From an uncultured Alphaproteobacteria bacterium (GTDB lineage Bacteria > Pseudomonadota > Alphaproteobacteria > RF32 > CAG-239): DNA of 64,000 nt. The translations under genes and the position numbers were made by a program. The stretch is from the NCBI GenBank assembly GCA_910577095.1, contig CAJTLY010000002.1, positions 1 through 64,000 on the forward strand. The letters are read 5' to 3'. Below, in pieces: positions 27,743 to 36,725 of the stretch. The notes under the pieces were generated by a model. It saw nothing but the letters and a program-made list of their open reading frames with translations, searched no databases and was not told the origin of the DNA. How positions within the stretch are numbered: the first letter of the stretch is position 1; every line of letters begins with the position of its first letter.

Positions 27743-28043
27743 ACAAAACCCACCGTTCATAAAGAAAGGCGGGCGGATGTTCAGAAACCGTATAAAGCTA
27801 AACGGCTCGGCTTATTTGGCTGAGCCTTATTCACCGACATCCGTCCAAGTAGAATCAGAAGTCGGCACAAGTTAAAGTCGTGTGCACACGACTGAGTATA
27901 TAAAAGGGTTTTCGACGCCCTAAGCAGCGAACTGCTCGGATTTATATTATAAAGCCTTTTGAAGACAATCAAGCTAAAAGTCAAAAACCCTCTGGAATTT
28001 TTATAAATAAGCCGATATAATCCTTTTATAAGGGGCTTAACGT
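27743..28043. other. Divergent control region with an 18-bp palindrome
   Basis: Contains a perfect 18-bp palindrome at 27876-27893 (AGTCGTGTGCACACGACT), a hairpin GGCTCGGC/GCTGAGCC at about 27814-27836, and a TATAAT-like hexamer about 30 bp before the lipoprotein gene. No gene seen. Confidence 0.5.
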
Positions 28044-28793
28044 ATGATAAAAGCATTAATAACACTGCTGTTTTTAGCCGGATGCACAGCAATCAAGGTG
28101 CCAGCTGATTTTGTGTATAAAGAGGTTGAAACACGGGATTTTACCCTTGCCAGCTGGCAAAAGGTTACAAATCCGGCTGCTCCTTATAAAATATATACAG
28201 AAGGTGATGGTTATGCCTTTAATGCCCGAGGCCAAGCAACACAAGACCCGACACCTCACGGCACCTTAGTCCGTGAATTGGCTTTTGGTGACAAAAGTCC
28301 GAATGTCATATATTTGGCAAGGCCGTGCCAATATGTTAAAAGTCCGGTTTGTTCCAAACGTCATTGGACAACTGCCCGTTTTGCACCTGAAGTTATTAAT
28401 GCTGAATATGAGGCAATTAAAAATATTGTCGGCAACAATCCAGTCATTTTGGTAGGATTTTCCGGTGGTGCACAGGTTGCCGGATTGGTGGCGACTGCCA
28501 AACCGGGGCTGAATGTCAAAAAAATTATCACCATTGCCGGAAATCTCGACCACTTGGCATGGACACAATATCATAATCTGCCGCCGCTTAATGAATCAAT
28601 GAATTTGGAAAGCTACCGTAAACAGTTCGCCAAAATTCCGCAAATCCACTATGTCGGCAGTAACGATGAAGTCATGCCGCCGGTATTGGCACGTGAATTT
28701 GTCGGAAAGGACTATTTAATTATCGAAGTTGACGGAGCAAGCCATAATGAAGGTTGGGGGAAAATTTATAATAAAGTCTGGAGCGAAAGATGA
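28044..28793 (+). CDS. Lipoprotein alpha/beta hydrolase, 249 aa
   Basis: Lipoprotein signal with lipobox L-A-G-C14. Alpha/beta-hydrolase features: nucleophile elbow G-F-S140-G-G, Asp near 208 in G-S-N-D-E-V, and His234 in G-A-S-H-N-E-G. Likely an esterase or peptidase-like hydrolase anchored in the outer membrane or periplasm; substrate unknown. Overlaps the next gene by 4 bp (ATGA), so the two are coupled. SD AAGGGG present. Confidence 0.85.
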   Translation: MIKALITLLFLAGCTAIKVPADFVYKEVETRDFTLASWQKVTNPAAPYKIYTEGDGYAFNARGQATQDPTPHGTLVRELAFGDKSPNVIYLARPCQYVKSPVCSKRHWTTARFAPEVINAEYEAIKNIVGNNPVILVGFSGGAQVAGLVATAKPGLNVKKIITIAGNLDHLAWTQYHNLPPLNESMNLESYRKQFAKIPQIHYVGSNDEVMPPVLAREFVGKDYLIIEVDGASHNEGWGKIYNKVWSER

Positions 28794-29002
28794 AAAGAAC
28801 CTTATGCTTATTAATTTTCCTGCTTTTATCCGCACCTGTTTTGGCTTCCGACAGTTCAACCGTGGTTATGAATACCAAGACTTATATTTATCATAGCCCA
28901 ACCTGTAAATGGGCAAAACGTTGTACCAAAAACTGTATAAAAACCTCCAAAGACAACGCAAAATCACAAGGTGCCAGACCTTGCAAAGTCTGCGGCGGGT
29001 AG
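28790..29002 (+). CDS. Small secreted protein with Ada-like Cys motif, 70 aa
   Basis: Signal peptide (1-19). Mature part: Y-I-Y-H-S-P-T-C-K-W-A-K-R-C...N-C-I-K...A-x-x-x-G-A-R-P-C-K-V-C. The spacing Y-H-x-x-x-C ... G-x-x-P-C-x-x-C resembles the zinc-binding Cys4 domain of Ada and its many stand-alone relatives. Cys count (five to six) fits zinc or disulfides. Coupled to the lipoprotein hydrolase, so possibly a partner in the envelope. Confidence 0.7.
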   Translation: MKRTLCLLIFLLLSAPVLASDSSTVVMNTKTYIYHSPTCKWAKRCTKNCIKTSKDNAKSQGARPCKVCGG

Positions 29003-29005
29003 TTT

Positions 29006-31237
29006 TTACTTTGTTATTGTATCAAATATTTCCTTAAATTCTACATATTCATTATATAATTTTTCAATATTTTCTTGTTTTTTAAGAAAATTAATTAATT
29101 TTTCAATATCGTGTTTTTTTGTATTCGTGTATGTTTCAATATCTCCCAATTTTAAAATAAAAATATACCGTTTTCTCAATGCATTCATTTCACCAATAAT
29201 CTTATCATAAACAGATGTTTTATTTTTCTTTAGAGATTCCATCACTTGGTTACATTTTACTTTAGAATACAGGATGAATTCTAAAGTCTTTACTAACTCA
29301 TTAATATTACTTTTTAAATTTTCATTATTTTGTTCTAAGTCACTCTTTATCCGAGGTAATAAAGATATAACATTCTTTTTACCATTTACATCATCATATT
29401 TCAGGCTAACCTGTTTAGATAAAAATTGCTTTTCTTCAGCTAGCAATTGTTTATTACTACTACTTAAAAACTCCTCTATATTATCTAGATCACCAATAAA
29501 ATAGTTATCAATTTTAAACTTATTTAAGAAGTTGTGCCATATTTGGTAGTTCCTTTTTCCATTGATTTGCAGTATTTCTATATTACTTACATCAATATTA
29601 TTTATTTTAGAATAAATGTTTAAATAGCTTCTAAAAACATATTCATCAGCAATTCCCTCAACAAGAATGACTTTATCGGCAAAGAAAATTCTGGATGAAT
29701 TTGTTGTTTCTAATATTTTCATTAAATCTTTATCATTTAGTGTATTTGTATTGATCGATGTCGCTACCTTTGTAAAACATCCCTGATAAGTATAAAATCT
29801 ATTTATGCTTTTAACATTTTCATTGGAAATAAAATAAGGTGAATGTGTCGCAATAATTATTTGAGTTCCGTAAGATTTTTTAATATCTAATAATAATTCC
29901 ACAAAAGCTTTTTGCATTTTAGGATGCATATGCAATTCGGGTTCATCAATAAGTATTACTGCTCCCTCACTAATTGTATCACTACAAAACAATAAAATAA
30001 AATATATAAAAACCCTTTCTCCCGAACTCAAAGCATCAAAAGAAACTTCATTATTATTTTTTACAAAAATAAAATATACTTCACTACCGTTTTCTCCTGA
30101 CTTTGATAGCTTAAGCTTTAGATTTAGATAATTTTCCAAATATGGACTTATTTTCTTAAATATTTTATTTTTACTATAATCTGTATCTTTTACAAATTCA
30201 GCTTTTAACTTTCCCAAACACAGATCAAAAAGAGTAACAATATAAGATCCTGTAGAAATGTTTACCTTATAATCTTCATTAAAGGCCATAGAAATAGCAA
30301 CATTATAATCATGAAAATCTTTTGATGATATTCCATAATTAGACTTTTCTGGAAATGAAGTTTCATTTCCTCTTCGAATATCTAAAGATAAAAAATGAGG
30401 TTTATATGGAAAATTTTTAATATACTTACTTTTAGGAACTTTCCTGAATTTACTGGTCAAGCTATGATTATGAAAAAACACCAATGCATGAATTAACTGG
30501 TAGTTTTTTAAATATTTTATTACAGTTTCTGCGATAAATTTTCTACTTTTTTCTCTTTCTGAATTTTTTGGAAAATATTCGAATAAAACTTTCTTATTTA
30601 TTAAAGAAAGAGGAATAAAAATATTCTGTGTTTTATTAAAATTTTCACATAAAATCTCAAGAGATCGGAAGAAATCCTTATTAATATCTTTAGAGTTCTC
30701 TTTTGAATAGTTTTGAGCTAAACATTTAATATCATCTTTATTTTTTAGAATATTTCGAATATATTTTCTATCTGTTGCATCCAAAGCTATAACTAGAAAA
30801 ACAACACTATCAAAATTTTCATTTTCTACCGAGATTCTTTCATTTACTTTGAAAACTGGGTTGATAATATTATTCATTGAATATTCAGCTTCTGAAAAAT
30901 TTTTTTTGATTCTTTTATAATTTACATCAATTTTTTTTCCTAAATGCCCTTTTTTGTCTTCTAAAATTTTCTCATACCTTTCTAGCATTCTTTTTTGTCT
31001 GGTATAATTTGATAATGTATGTTCATAGTTTGTTGAAATTTCATAATGTTTTATAAGAATATACTTGAATATATAAGTTATTACTTTTAACAGATTTGTT
31101 TTTCCAGTCCCATTGGCCCCGACATTAATGCTAATTTCATTGTTTCCATATAAGTTAATATATGAATCTTTTAATTTCTTCTCTTCTATATAAGGAAATG
31201 AATATGCATTAGAGATTGCTATACATTTTAATTTCAT
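29006..31237 (-). CDS. OLD-family ATP-dependent nuclease (AAA ATPase plus TOPRIM), 743 aa
   Basis: Walker A G40-A-N-G-T-G-K-T47, a long helical insertion, ABC-type signature L-S-S-G-E-R (about 410), Walker B A-V-I-L-I-D-E-P-E-L-H-M-H-P (about 434), switch A-T-H-S-P (about 462), and the C-terminal TOPRIM with V-I-L-V-E-G-x-A-D-E (about 525) and G-D-L-D-N (about 582). OLD proteins are DNA nucleases, often anti-phage; the stand-alone class fits, as no UvrD-like helicase follows. Strikingly AT-rich compared with both flanks, a sign of recent transfer. Its 3' end is 3 bp from the small Ada-like gene (convergent). Confidence 0.9.
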   Translation of the reverse strand: MKLKCIAISNAYSFPYIEEKKLKDSYINLYGNNEISINVGANGTGKTNLLKVITYIFKYILIKHYEISTNYEHTLSNYTRQKRMLERYEKILEDKKGHLGKKIDVNYKRIKKNFSEAEYSMNNIINPVFKVNERISVENENFDSVVFLVIALDATDRKYIRNILKNKDDIKCLAQNYSKENSKDINKDFFRSLEILCENFNKTQNIFIPLSLINKKVLFEYFPKNSEREKSRKFIAETVIKYLKNYQLIHALVFFHNHSLTSKFRKVPKSKYIKNFPYKPHFLSLDIRRGNETSFPEKSNYGISSKDFHDYNVAISMAFNEDYKVNISTGSYIVTLFDLCLGKLKAEFVKDTDYSKNKIFKKISPYLENYLNLKLKLSKSGENGSEVYFIFVKNNNEVSFDALSSGERVFIYFILLFCSDTISEGAVILIDEPELHMHPKMQKAFVELLLDIKKSYGTQIIIATHSPYFISNENVKSINRFYTYQGCFTKVATSINTNTLNDKDLMKILETTNSSRIFFADKVILVEGIADEYVFRSYLNIYSKINNIDVSNIEILQINGKRNYQIWHNFLNKFKIDNYFIGDLDNIEEFLSSSNKQLLAEEKQFLSKQVSLKYDDVNGKKNVISLLPRIKSDLEQNNENLKSNINELVKTLEFILYSKVKCNQVMESLKKNKTSVYDKIIGEMNALRKRYIFILKLGDIETYTNTKKHDIEKLINFLKKQENIEKLYNEYVEFKEIFDTITK

Positions 31238-31495
31238 AGAACTTACCTTTACAATAAATAATAGAATGTTGTATATTATTACAAAAAAAAGTTATAATGT
31301 ATACACGATTTTCCGTCCATGCTCTCATAAAAAATATAAAAATAAAATCACATATTGCTCCGCCGAAAAAATTAAAAGCCTTTATAACCGTTAGAACGGA
31401 AAGAAGTTTCAAATCAATTCTTCGAATCTAATTATTTACATTACATCGGATTTGGATATCATAGAGAGCAGGAAACAGAAACAACGGCGGGAGAT

Positions 31496-32020
31496 ATGGC
31501 TGTGAAAATTGAACTTAAACCTGTCAAAGAAGAGGACGCTGCGGATCTTTATGATTTGTTTCAATCGATGCCGCTTAACGAAAACGGTGCCGCCAACTCT
31601 TCTTACGGGCTGTCCGAAACCGAATTTTCAGCATGGCTGAAAAAACAGGAAGACGCCTCTAAAGGCATCGGATTAAAAGAAGGCTGGGTTCCGGCCACAT
31701 TATACGTGCTGTGGATTGACGATATTCCGGTCGCAAGAAGCAGCTTACGTCATTGGCTGACCCCGGCATTGGAACAACAAGGCGGACATATCGGCTTTTC
31801 CGTCGGTCCGAAGTTTCGCGGCAACGGTTACAGCAACATACTGTTGGCGGAAACGCTAAAAAAAGCCAAGGCGATGAACATCGAAAGGGTTCTTATTACG
31901 AACCATGATGACAACGAACCGGCATGGAAATGCGTTGAGCATAACGGCGGGCTATTGGTCAAAAAAGCGCCTGATCCCGCGGACGGGCATACTCTGCGCT
32001 ATTACCAGATCACTTTATAA
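31496..32020 (+). CDS. GNAT acetyltransferase, 174 aa
   Basis: GNAT fold with acetyl-CoA loop in V-G-P-K-F-R-G-N-G-Y-S (Q/R-x-x-G-x-G/A type), preceded by H-I-G-F-S-V strand, and a late N-I-E-R-V-L-I-T strand. Acetylates an unidentified amine. Good GGGAG site before the ATG. Confidence 0.85.
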   Translation: MAVKIELKPVKEEDAADLYDLFQSMPLNENGAANSSYGLSETEFSAWLKKQEDASKGIGLKEGWVPATLYVLWIDDIPVARSSLRHWLTPALEQQGGHIGFSVGPKFRGNGYSNILLAETLKKAKAMNIERVLITNHDDNEPAWKCVEHNGGLLVKKAPDPADGHTLRYYQITL

Positions 32021-32096
32021 GCCGGACGTTTTTCTGCAGTTCAATATTTTGTCGGTACTTCATCCGATCTTACTCCGATGAGGCCGACGGCGGCGG

Positions 32097-33764
32097 TTAC
32101 TTAAATTCCGTTCCAACGCCTTTTTTAAAATCCAGCCGGCGCGTTATGTGGTTCAGCAAATCTTTTTCATGAGAAACCGCAATGATCGTTTTGTCGGCAT
32201 ATTCGGAGAAAATATAATTCCAGATATGCTGAGTTGTGACCGGATCCAGATTGGCGGTGATCTCATCCAAAACCAAAACATCCCGGTCTAACAAAAGACC
32301 GCGAGCCAAAGAAATGCGCTGTTTTTCGCCGGCAGAAACCTTGACGCCTTTCTCACCGATGTCGGTATGAAGATTGCCCTTCATTCTCTCAATCAATTCG
32401 TTTAAGCAACAACCGTCGATAATTTTCTGCAGCTTTTGGGGGGAGATTCGTTTGCCCATGACAATGTTGTCGTACAGGCTCATGTCAAAGAGTTCGACGT
32501 CTTGGGATATATAAGTCATATGATCGTCAAAGAAGGCCGGCGGCAACTCTTTATAATCAATACCGTCCACACAGACTTTTCCCTTTGTGACATGAAATTG
32601 ATTGGTAAACAAATTTAAAAAGGTGGTTTTTCCTTCACCCGATTTGCCGGTAACCGCAATATGGTCACCCGGGCAGATACTGAAATCTGCCACCTGATGC
32701 GTAAAAACGCTGCCGTCCTTAACATATTCAAAACAGGTATTCGTAAATTCAATCCGATGCCATTTTCGAATATTTGGTTTCTTTTCGGTTGTGACGGCAT
32801 CGTTCCCCAAATATTCCGCCAGAATTTTATAATCGGCTCCCGTACGCGCCAATTCCGTCATTAAACCCATCATTTGTCGGCCGAGTTCGGCGATTTTTCC
32901 CTGAATGGCCGCAATCATGACAATGACTTCGACACCCTGCCCGGTTCTTATAAACCGAAAAACGTAATAACCGATCGGAAACAGAAACAATGCGTTAATA
33001 AAAATCTCGGTAAAACCGTATTGAAAAGAATTGTAATGCATCATTTTGATGCCCGAAGCAAAAACCTTTGAACCCCGTTCATCAAGTTTCTTGTTTACGA
33101 AATTGAGCAGGTTCATTTTTTTGACCGAGCGAATATTGTATAAAAAGTCGATAAAGACTTTGCCGTAAGCCACAAAGCTTTTGCTGTAATTTTCAATATA
33201 TTTGATCCGGCGGTTATATAAAATGCGCGTGATCCAAAGCATCAAAACGAGAGAAATTCCAAAATACAAAAACAAATAAAAAGAAAGCGTCCAAGTGTAA
33301 ATCAGAAAACAAACGGCCGTCACCAGACTGCCGACGTAATCATAAGGCATTTTCCACAACCAGCCTTCCATCATCTTGCAGACGTTGGTTAATACGGTGG
33401 AAAAGTAGCCGACACTGTTTTGCAAATGCCAGTCATAAGATTTGTCGAAAATCTTTGTGTAATATATGCGGCGCAGATTGATCGGTAAAATCCGGGTAAT
33501 TTGTTCACAGCAAAAACGCCAGACAAAACGGGAAACGATCACGGCAACGGCTAAAGCAATCATCAGGTAAAAATAAAATAATGTTCCCTCAACGTTTTTT
33601 TGCGAAATTTGTTTGATCATTTCCGAAAGCGCAAACGGACTGAAAAAGGCAATCACACCCTGCGAAACGCCAAAAACATAGCTGAATATCAATCGGATTT
33701 TGGTATCTTTGTCGGTGGCTGAAATCCAAATTAAACGAAGAGCCGTCAATAGCGTTTGAAACAT
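32097..33764 (-). CDS. ABC exporter, fused permease-ATPase, 555 aa
   Basis: Six-helix membrane domain (about 15-310), then ATPase with Walker A G-K-S-G-E-G-K-T-T, Q-loop Y-I-S-Q-D, signature V-S-A-G-E-K-Q-R, Walker B V-L-V-L-D-E and switch His in V-S-H-E-K. Half-transporter, probably a homodimer. Substrate unknown (lipid, peptide or drug). Single gene with GAAGGA site. Confidence 0.92.
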   Translation of the reverse strand: MFQTLLTALRLIWISATDKDTKIRLIFSYVFGVSQGVIAFFSPFALSEMIKQISQKNVEGTLFYFYLMIALAVAVIVSRFVWRFCCEQITRILPINLRRIYYTKIFDKSYDWHLQNSVGYFSTVLTNVCKMMEGWLWKMPYDYVGSLVTAVCFLIYTWTLSFYLFLYFGISLVLMLWITRILYNRRIKYIENYSKSFVAYGKVFIDFLYNIRSVKKMNLLNFVNKKLDERGSKVFASGIKMMHYNSFQYGFTEIFINALFLFPIGYYVFRFIRTGQGVEVIVMIAAIQGKIAELGRQMMGLMTELARTGADYKILAEYLGNDAVTTEKKPNIRKWHRIEFTNTCFEYVKDGSVFTHQVADFSICPGDHIAVTGKSGEGKTTFLNLFTNQFHVTKGKVCVDGIDYKELPPAFFDDHMTYISQDVELFDMSLYDNIVMGKRISPQKLQKIIDGCCLNELIERMKGNLHTDIGEKGVKVSAGEKQRISLARGLLLDRDVLVLDEITANLDPVTTQHIWNYIFSEYADKTIIAVSHEKDLLNHITRRLDFKKGVGTEFK

Positions 33765-33948
33765 GGGAAATCCTTCATATCTTTGAGGGAAAAAGCATAG
33801 CCAACAAAAGTAAAAAAACGGCTAACAATTTGCATTTTCCGCATAAAACCAAGCAGACAAAAAATGCTATTTACAAAAATCATATTGTCTGATATAAATT
33901 TTATCGTAAAAAAACATTTAGATATTATTAACTTAAAAACAACTTCAG

Positions 33949-34359
33949 ATGAAACATTTTAATTGTGTTATCAGCGGAGGCTCAAAAGTCATTGTTAACG
34001 GCAAGGCTTACAAAGGCAACAATTTATCCATCATCAACGGCAAGGTCTTTGTTGACGGAGAAGAACAATCCGGAGAGGACACCACGCACTTTGAGATCAA
34101 GGTTATCGGCAAAGTGGAAAACGTAAACGTCACCCACGGCGACCTGTCAATCGAAGGCGACGTTACCGGCAAAGTCGATTGCGGCGGAAGCACCAGCATC
34201 GTCGGAAAGGTCGAGGGCGACATCGACTGCGGCGGCAGCGCCCAGATTAACGGAAATGTGATCGGAAACATTGATTCCGGCGGCAGTTCGGCTGTTTCGG
34301 GGAACGTTTCCGGTGACATTGACGCCGGCGGCAGCGTATGTGTCGGCAGTCGGCATTAG
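33949..34359 (+). CDS. Bactofilin-like beta-repeat protein, 136 aa
   Basis: The C-terminal half (about 60-132) holds five repeats of about 17 residues, consensus G-(N/K)-V-x-G-(D/N)-I-D-C-G-G-S, with Cys or Ser at the turn: V-D-C-G-G-S, I-D-C-G-G-S, I-D-S-G-G-S, I-D-A-G-G-S. This predicts a right-handed beta-helix as in bactofilins and DUF342-type polymers. The N-terminus carries a short K-V-I-V-N-G-K-A-Y strand. No signal peptide. Function unknown. Confidence 0.7.
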   Translation: MKHFNCVISGGSKVIVNGKAYKGNNLSIINGKVFVDGEEQSGEDTTHFEIKVIGKVENVNVTHGDLSIEGDVTGKVDCGGSTSIVGKVEGDIDCGGSAQINGNVIGNIDSGGSSAVSGNVSGDIDAGGSVCVGSRH

Positions 34360-34399
34360 GGCCAAAAGGCTGTACCGTCTTTTAGAAGTTATTTTTATA

Positions 34400-34436
34400 A
34401 AAAACAGTCTCGGCTTTATCCCGGGACTGTTTTTTA
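34400..34436 (+). terminator. Terminator of the bactofilin-like gene
   Basis: AAAACAGTCTCGG pairs with CCGGGACTGTTTT with one G-U, then TTATTT. Confidence 0.8.
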
Positions 34437-34522
34437 TTTCATCCCGCACCGTCCGAAGTTCATCTCTCTGCACAAACGGCCTGTGGCCCGTCCAAACGAC
34501 CGAACGGCAGAAAGACGCCCGG

Positions 34523-35338
34523 CTATTTTAATTCTTTTATTTGAACCGTCATCGCGATCTGATGTTTTTCTTTCGGTTGCAAACGGACAAAACTGTCTCC
34601 CTGGTTTGCCGGTTCCACACAAACAAATTTTTTATACTGGCCTTCGCTCATTTCCGCTAGATCTTTATCCGGGTTCCAAACCACCGTGATGTCGGAACCG
34701 CTTTTTTCGACCGATATGATCCGATTTAACACCGGATCGACAATTTCCACCGTTCCGCGGTGATTTAGAAAAGCGGCGTCAAACTCTTCCCGAATTCTCA
34801 AGTTTCCTTCCTGCGTATAGATTTTTCCGTCCAACGAGCTTTTGTAGCGGTAACCCGACAATCCCCTTATCTCGGCTTCGTCACGGCAACCGAGATTAAA
34901 ATACGCATGCAAAGCCTCGCTGAACTCAAAGACTTCGTCACCGTGATTTATTGTTTCGAGGCGGTATTCCAACTTATCGGTAAGACGGATCCGCAAGTTT
35001 GCAGCGGCGTTGACGCCGTATTTCTCATCGGGAACCAAAGACAATTCCGCTTCCGCCGAATTTTTACCGGCACACACATTTTTGACCGTCCAACCGGAAA
35101 GTCGGGCAAAACCGTGACGGGGAAGTTCGCCGTTTAGTTTTTCTTCCGCAAATCGGGGCCAACAGACGGGAACGCCGCCGCGGATGGCGTGAATATTGTC
35201 AAATTTATTAAGATCTCCGAGCCAGAAAACATCATGATCCTGACTTTTGGGACGATAGGATATCAGGTTGGCACTCCAAAGAGAAATTTTGCATTCGGCC
35301 AAATCGTTGCTTAAATTTATAAAACCGCCATTTTTCAT
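34523..35338 (-). CDS. Aldose-1-epimerase / hexose-6-phosphate mutarotase (YeaD-like), 271 aa
   Basis: G-V-P-V-C-W-P-R-F, H-G-F-A-R, the E-A-L-H-A-Y-F-N block with catalytic His, and V-C-V-E-P late are those of the YeaD/YMR099C branch. Interconverts anomers of hexose-6-phosphates. Start at 35338 with AAAGG eight bases upstream; ATG 35344 or 35353 cannot be excluded. Confidence 0.9.
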   Translation of the reverse strand: MKNGGFINLSNDLAECKISLWSANLISYRPKSQDHDVFWLGDLNKFDNIHAIRGGVPVCWPRFAEEKLNGELPRHGFARLSGWTVKNVCAGKNSAEAELSLVPDEKYGVNAAANLRIRLTDKLEYRLETINHGDEVFEFSEALHAYFNLGCRDEAEIRGLSGYRYKSSLDGKIYTQEGNLRIREEFDAAFLNHRGTVEIVDPVLNRIISVEKSGSDITVVWNPDKDLAEMSEGQYKKFVCVEPANQGDSFVRLQPKEKHQIAMTVQIKELK

Positions 35339-35457
35339 CGTCATACCTTTCATCGCGGCCGTCTTCCGACCGTCCCCCGTTTTCAAATCCGTTTACCGGC
35401 CAACCGCCGACGGTTTGCATTTTAGTTCTTTTTAATCGCAAGAGCAAACGAATTTTT

Positions 35458-36561
35458 CTATTCTGCCGGCCGCTCTTGCCACCACGGAGAGGTGATACTG
35501 TCCATATTTATCTTTTCGCCGATCATCGGCGTCAGAACCAGAACATTGTTCCTCTGCGCTTCCTCCAACAGCATGTCGATTGACTCGTGCCAGGGATGGA
35601 GGGCAAGGTCAAACACCGCCCAATGGACGGGTATGATCCGGGCGGCATGCAGTTCGCGCGCCGCTTTCACAACCTGATGCGGAAACATATGGGTGTTCGG
35701 CCAACCGGTGTTCCAGCCGTCAATTTCGATCGCTGCCAAATCAAAAGAACCGTATTTGCGACCGATTTCCGCAAAATGAGCACCGTAACCGCTGTCCCCG
35801 GCCCAATAGATTTTATCATCGGCAGAACGTATTACATACGAATTCCACAACGTTTTATTGCGATCCCCCAACCCGCGTCCGGAATAATGAACCGCCGTCT
35901 CGGCGATTATTTGCAAGGTTTCGTCCTCAAAAACGTCGCCCCAGCCGAGCTCAATAATGCGGCTGTCGTCAATTCCCCAGCCGCGCAAAGCCGCACCGAC
36001 CCCCAGCGGAACCACAAAGTGCCCTTCCCCGAACGCTTGCACCGTCTTGCGCTCCAAATGATCATAATGATTGTGCGTAATGACAATATAATCGGCTGGG
36101 GGCAGTTCTTTTCTGTTCAGCGGCGCTTCATCATAGCGGGAAACGACAAACGGCACCGGCGCCGCATTTTCGAGCACCGGATCAAAAACAATCCTTTTAC
36201 CGCCGGTTTCGATGATTGCCGAAGAATGCCCCAGCCAGTAAAAAGCAAAATCGGCGGAAACCGGACCGAAATCTTGACGGGACAAATGCTTTTTGGGCAG
36301 CTTTCGAGCGGGGGCAAAACGGGAACGCGTCAGAAAAAAACGCCAGTCTATCGGACCGTTGCGAACATTTTCAAAGTCGTGAAAAATCGGTTCCGGACTT
36401 TGAAATTCGCCGTCTTTAAAATAAGCCAGCTTTTGATATGAGTTCAGTTCTTCCGCCGAAGGAGAAGCGCCCTTTTCCCGCAGCACCCATGCACCGCCAA
36501 ACCCCGTCAGCATCACTGAGATCGCTAAAAAAAACAAAAACATTTTTACACCTTTTTTCAT
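35458..36561 (-). CDS. Metallo-beta-lactamase-fold hydrolase with membrane anchor, 367 aa
   Basis: N-terminal hydrophobic segment (about 7-28), probably an anchor or signal. W-L-G-H-S-S, the metal motif T-H-N-H-Y-D-H-L, G-D-S-G-Y and P-V-H-W-A place it in the NAPE-PLD/UlaG-like branch of the fold. Substrate unknown, possibly a phospholipid. Start at 36561 with GGAG upstream. Confidence 0.9.
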   Translation of the reverse strand: MKKGVKMFLFFLAISVMLTGFGGAWVLREKGASPSAEELNSYQKLAYFKDGEFQSPEPIFHDFENVRNGPIDWRFFLTRSRFAPARKLPKKHLSRQDFGPVSADFAFYWLGHSSAIIETGGKRIVFDPVLENAAPVPFVVSRYDEAPLNRKELPPADYIVITHNHYDHLERKTVQAFGEGHFVVPLGVGAALRGWGIDDSRIIELGWGDVFEDETLQIIAETAVHYSGRGLGDRNKTLWNSYVIRSADDKIYWAGDSGYGAHFAEIGRKYGSFDLAAIEIDGWNTGWPNTHMFPHQVVKAARELHAARIIPVHWAVFDLALHPWHESIDMLLEEAQRNNVLVLTPMIGEKINMDSITSPWWQERPAE

Positions 36562-36665
36562 CACCAGTCTCCGTTTTTTATCCGCGCGCAACCGCCGTCG
36601 AATTTGTTTTTTTCAGTTAATATAACGTTTTTTTAAAAAATAGCAAATGCTTATCCGCTACATCT

Positions 36666-36702
36666 TGCCATGCTTGACAGGCATGGCACAACACAATACA
36701 AT
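36666..36702 (+). promoter_or_regulatory. lysR promoter overlapped by operator palindrome
   Basis: TGCCATGC (36666-36673) and GCATGGCA (36681-36688) form a perfect 8-bp inverted repeat spaced by 7 bases. The spacer is the -35 box TTGACA (36674-36679), followed after 17 bases by TACAAT (36697-36702). The layout suits autorepression by the encoded LysR protein. Confidence 0.75.
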
Positions 36703-36725
36703 AGCACAACAAAGGAGATTTTGGC

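Noticed and set aside
31209..31412. 67-codon minus-strand frame upstream of the OLD gene
   Set aside because: No ribosome-binding site, compositionally like AT-rich noncoding DNA, overlaps the OLD start.
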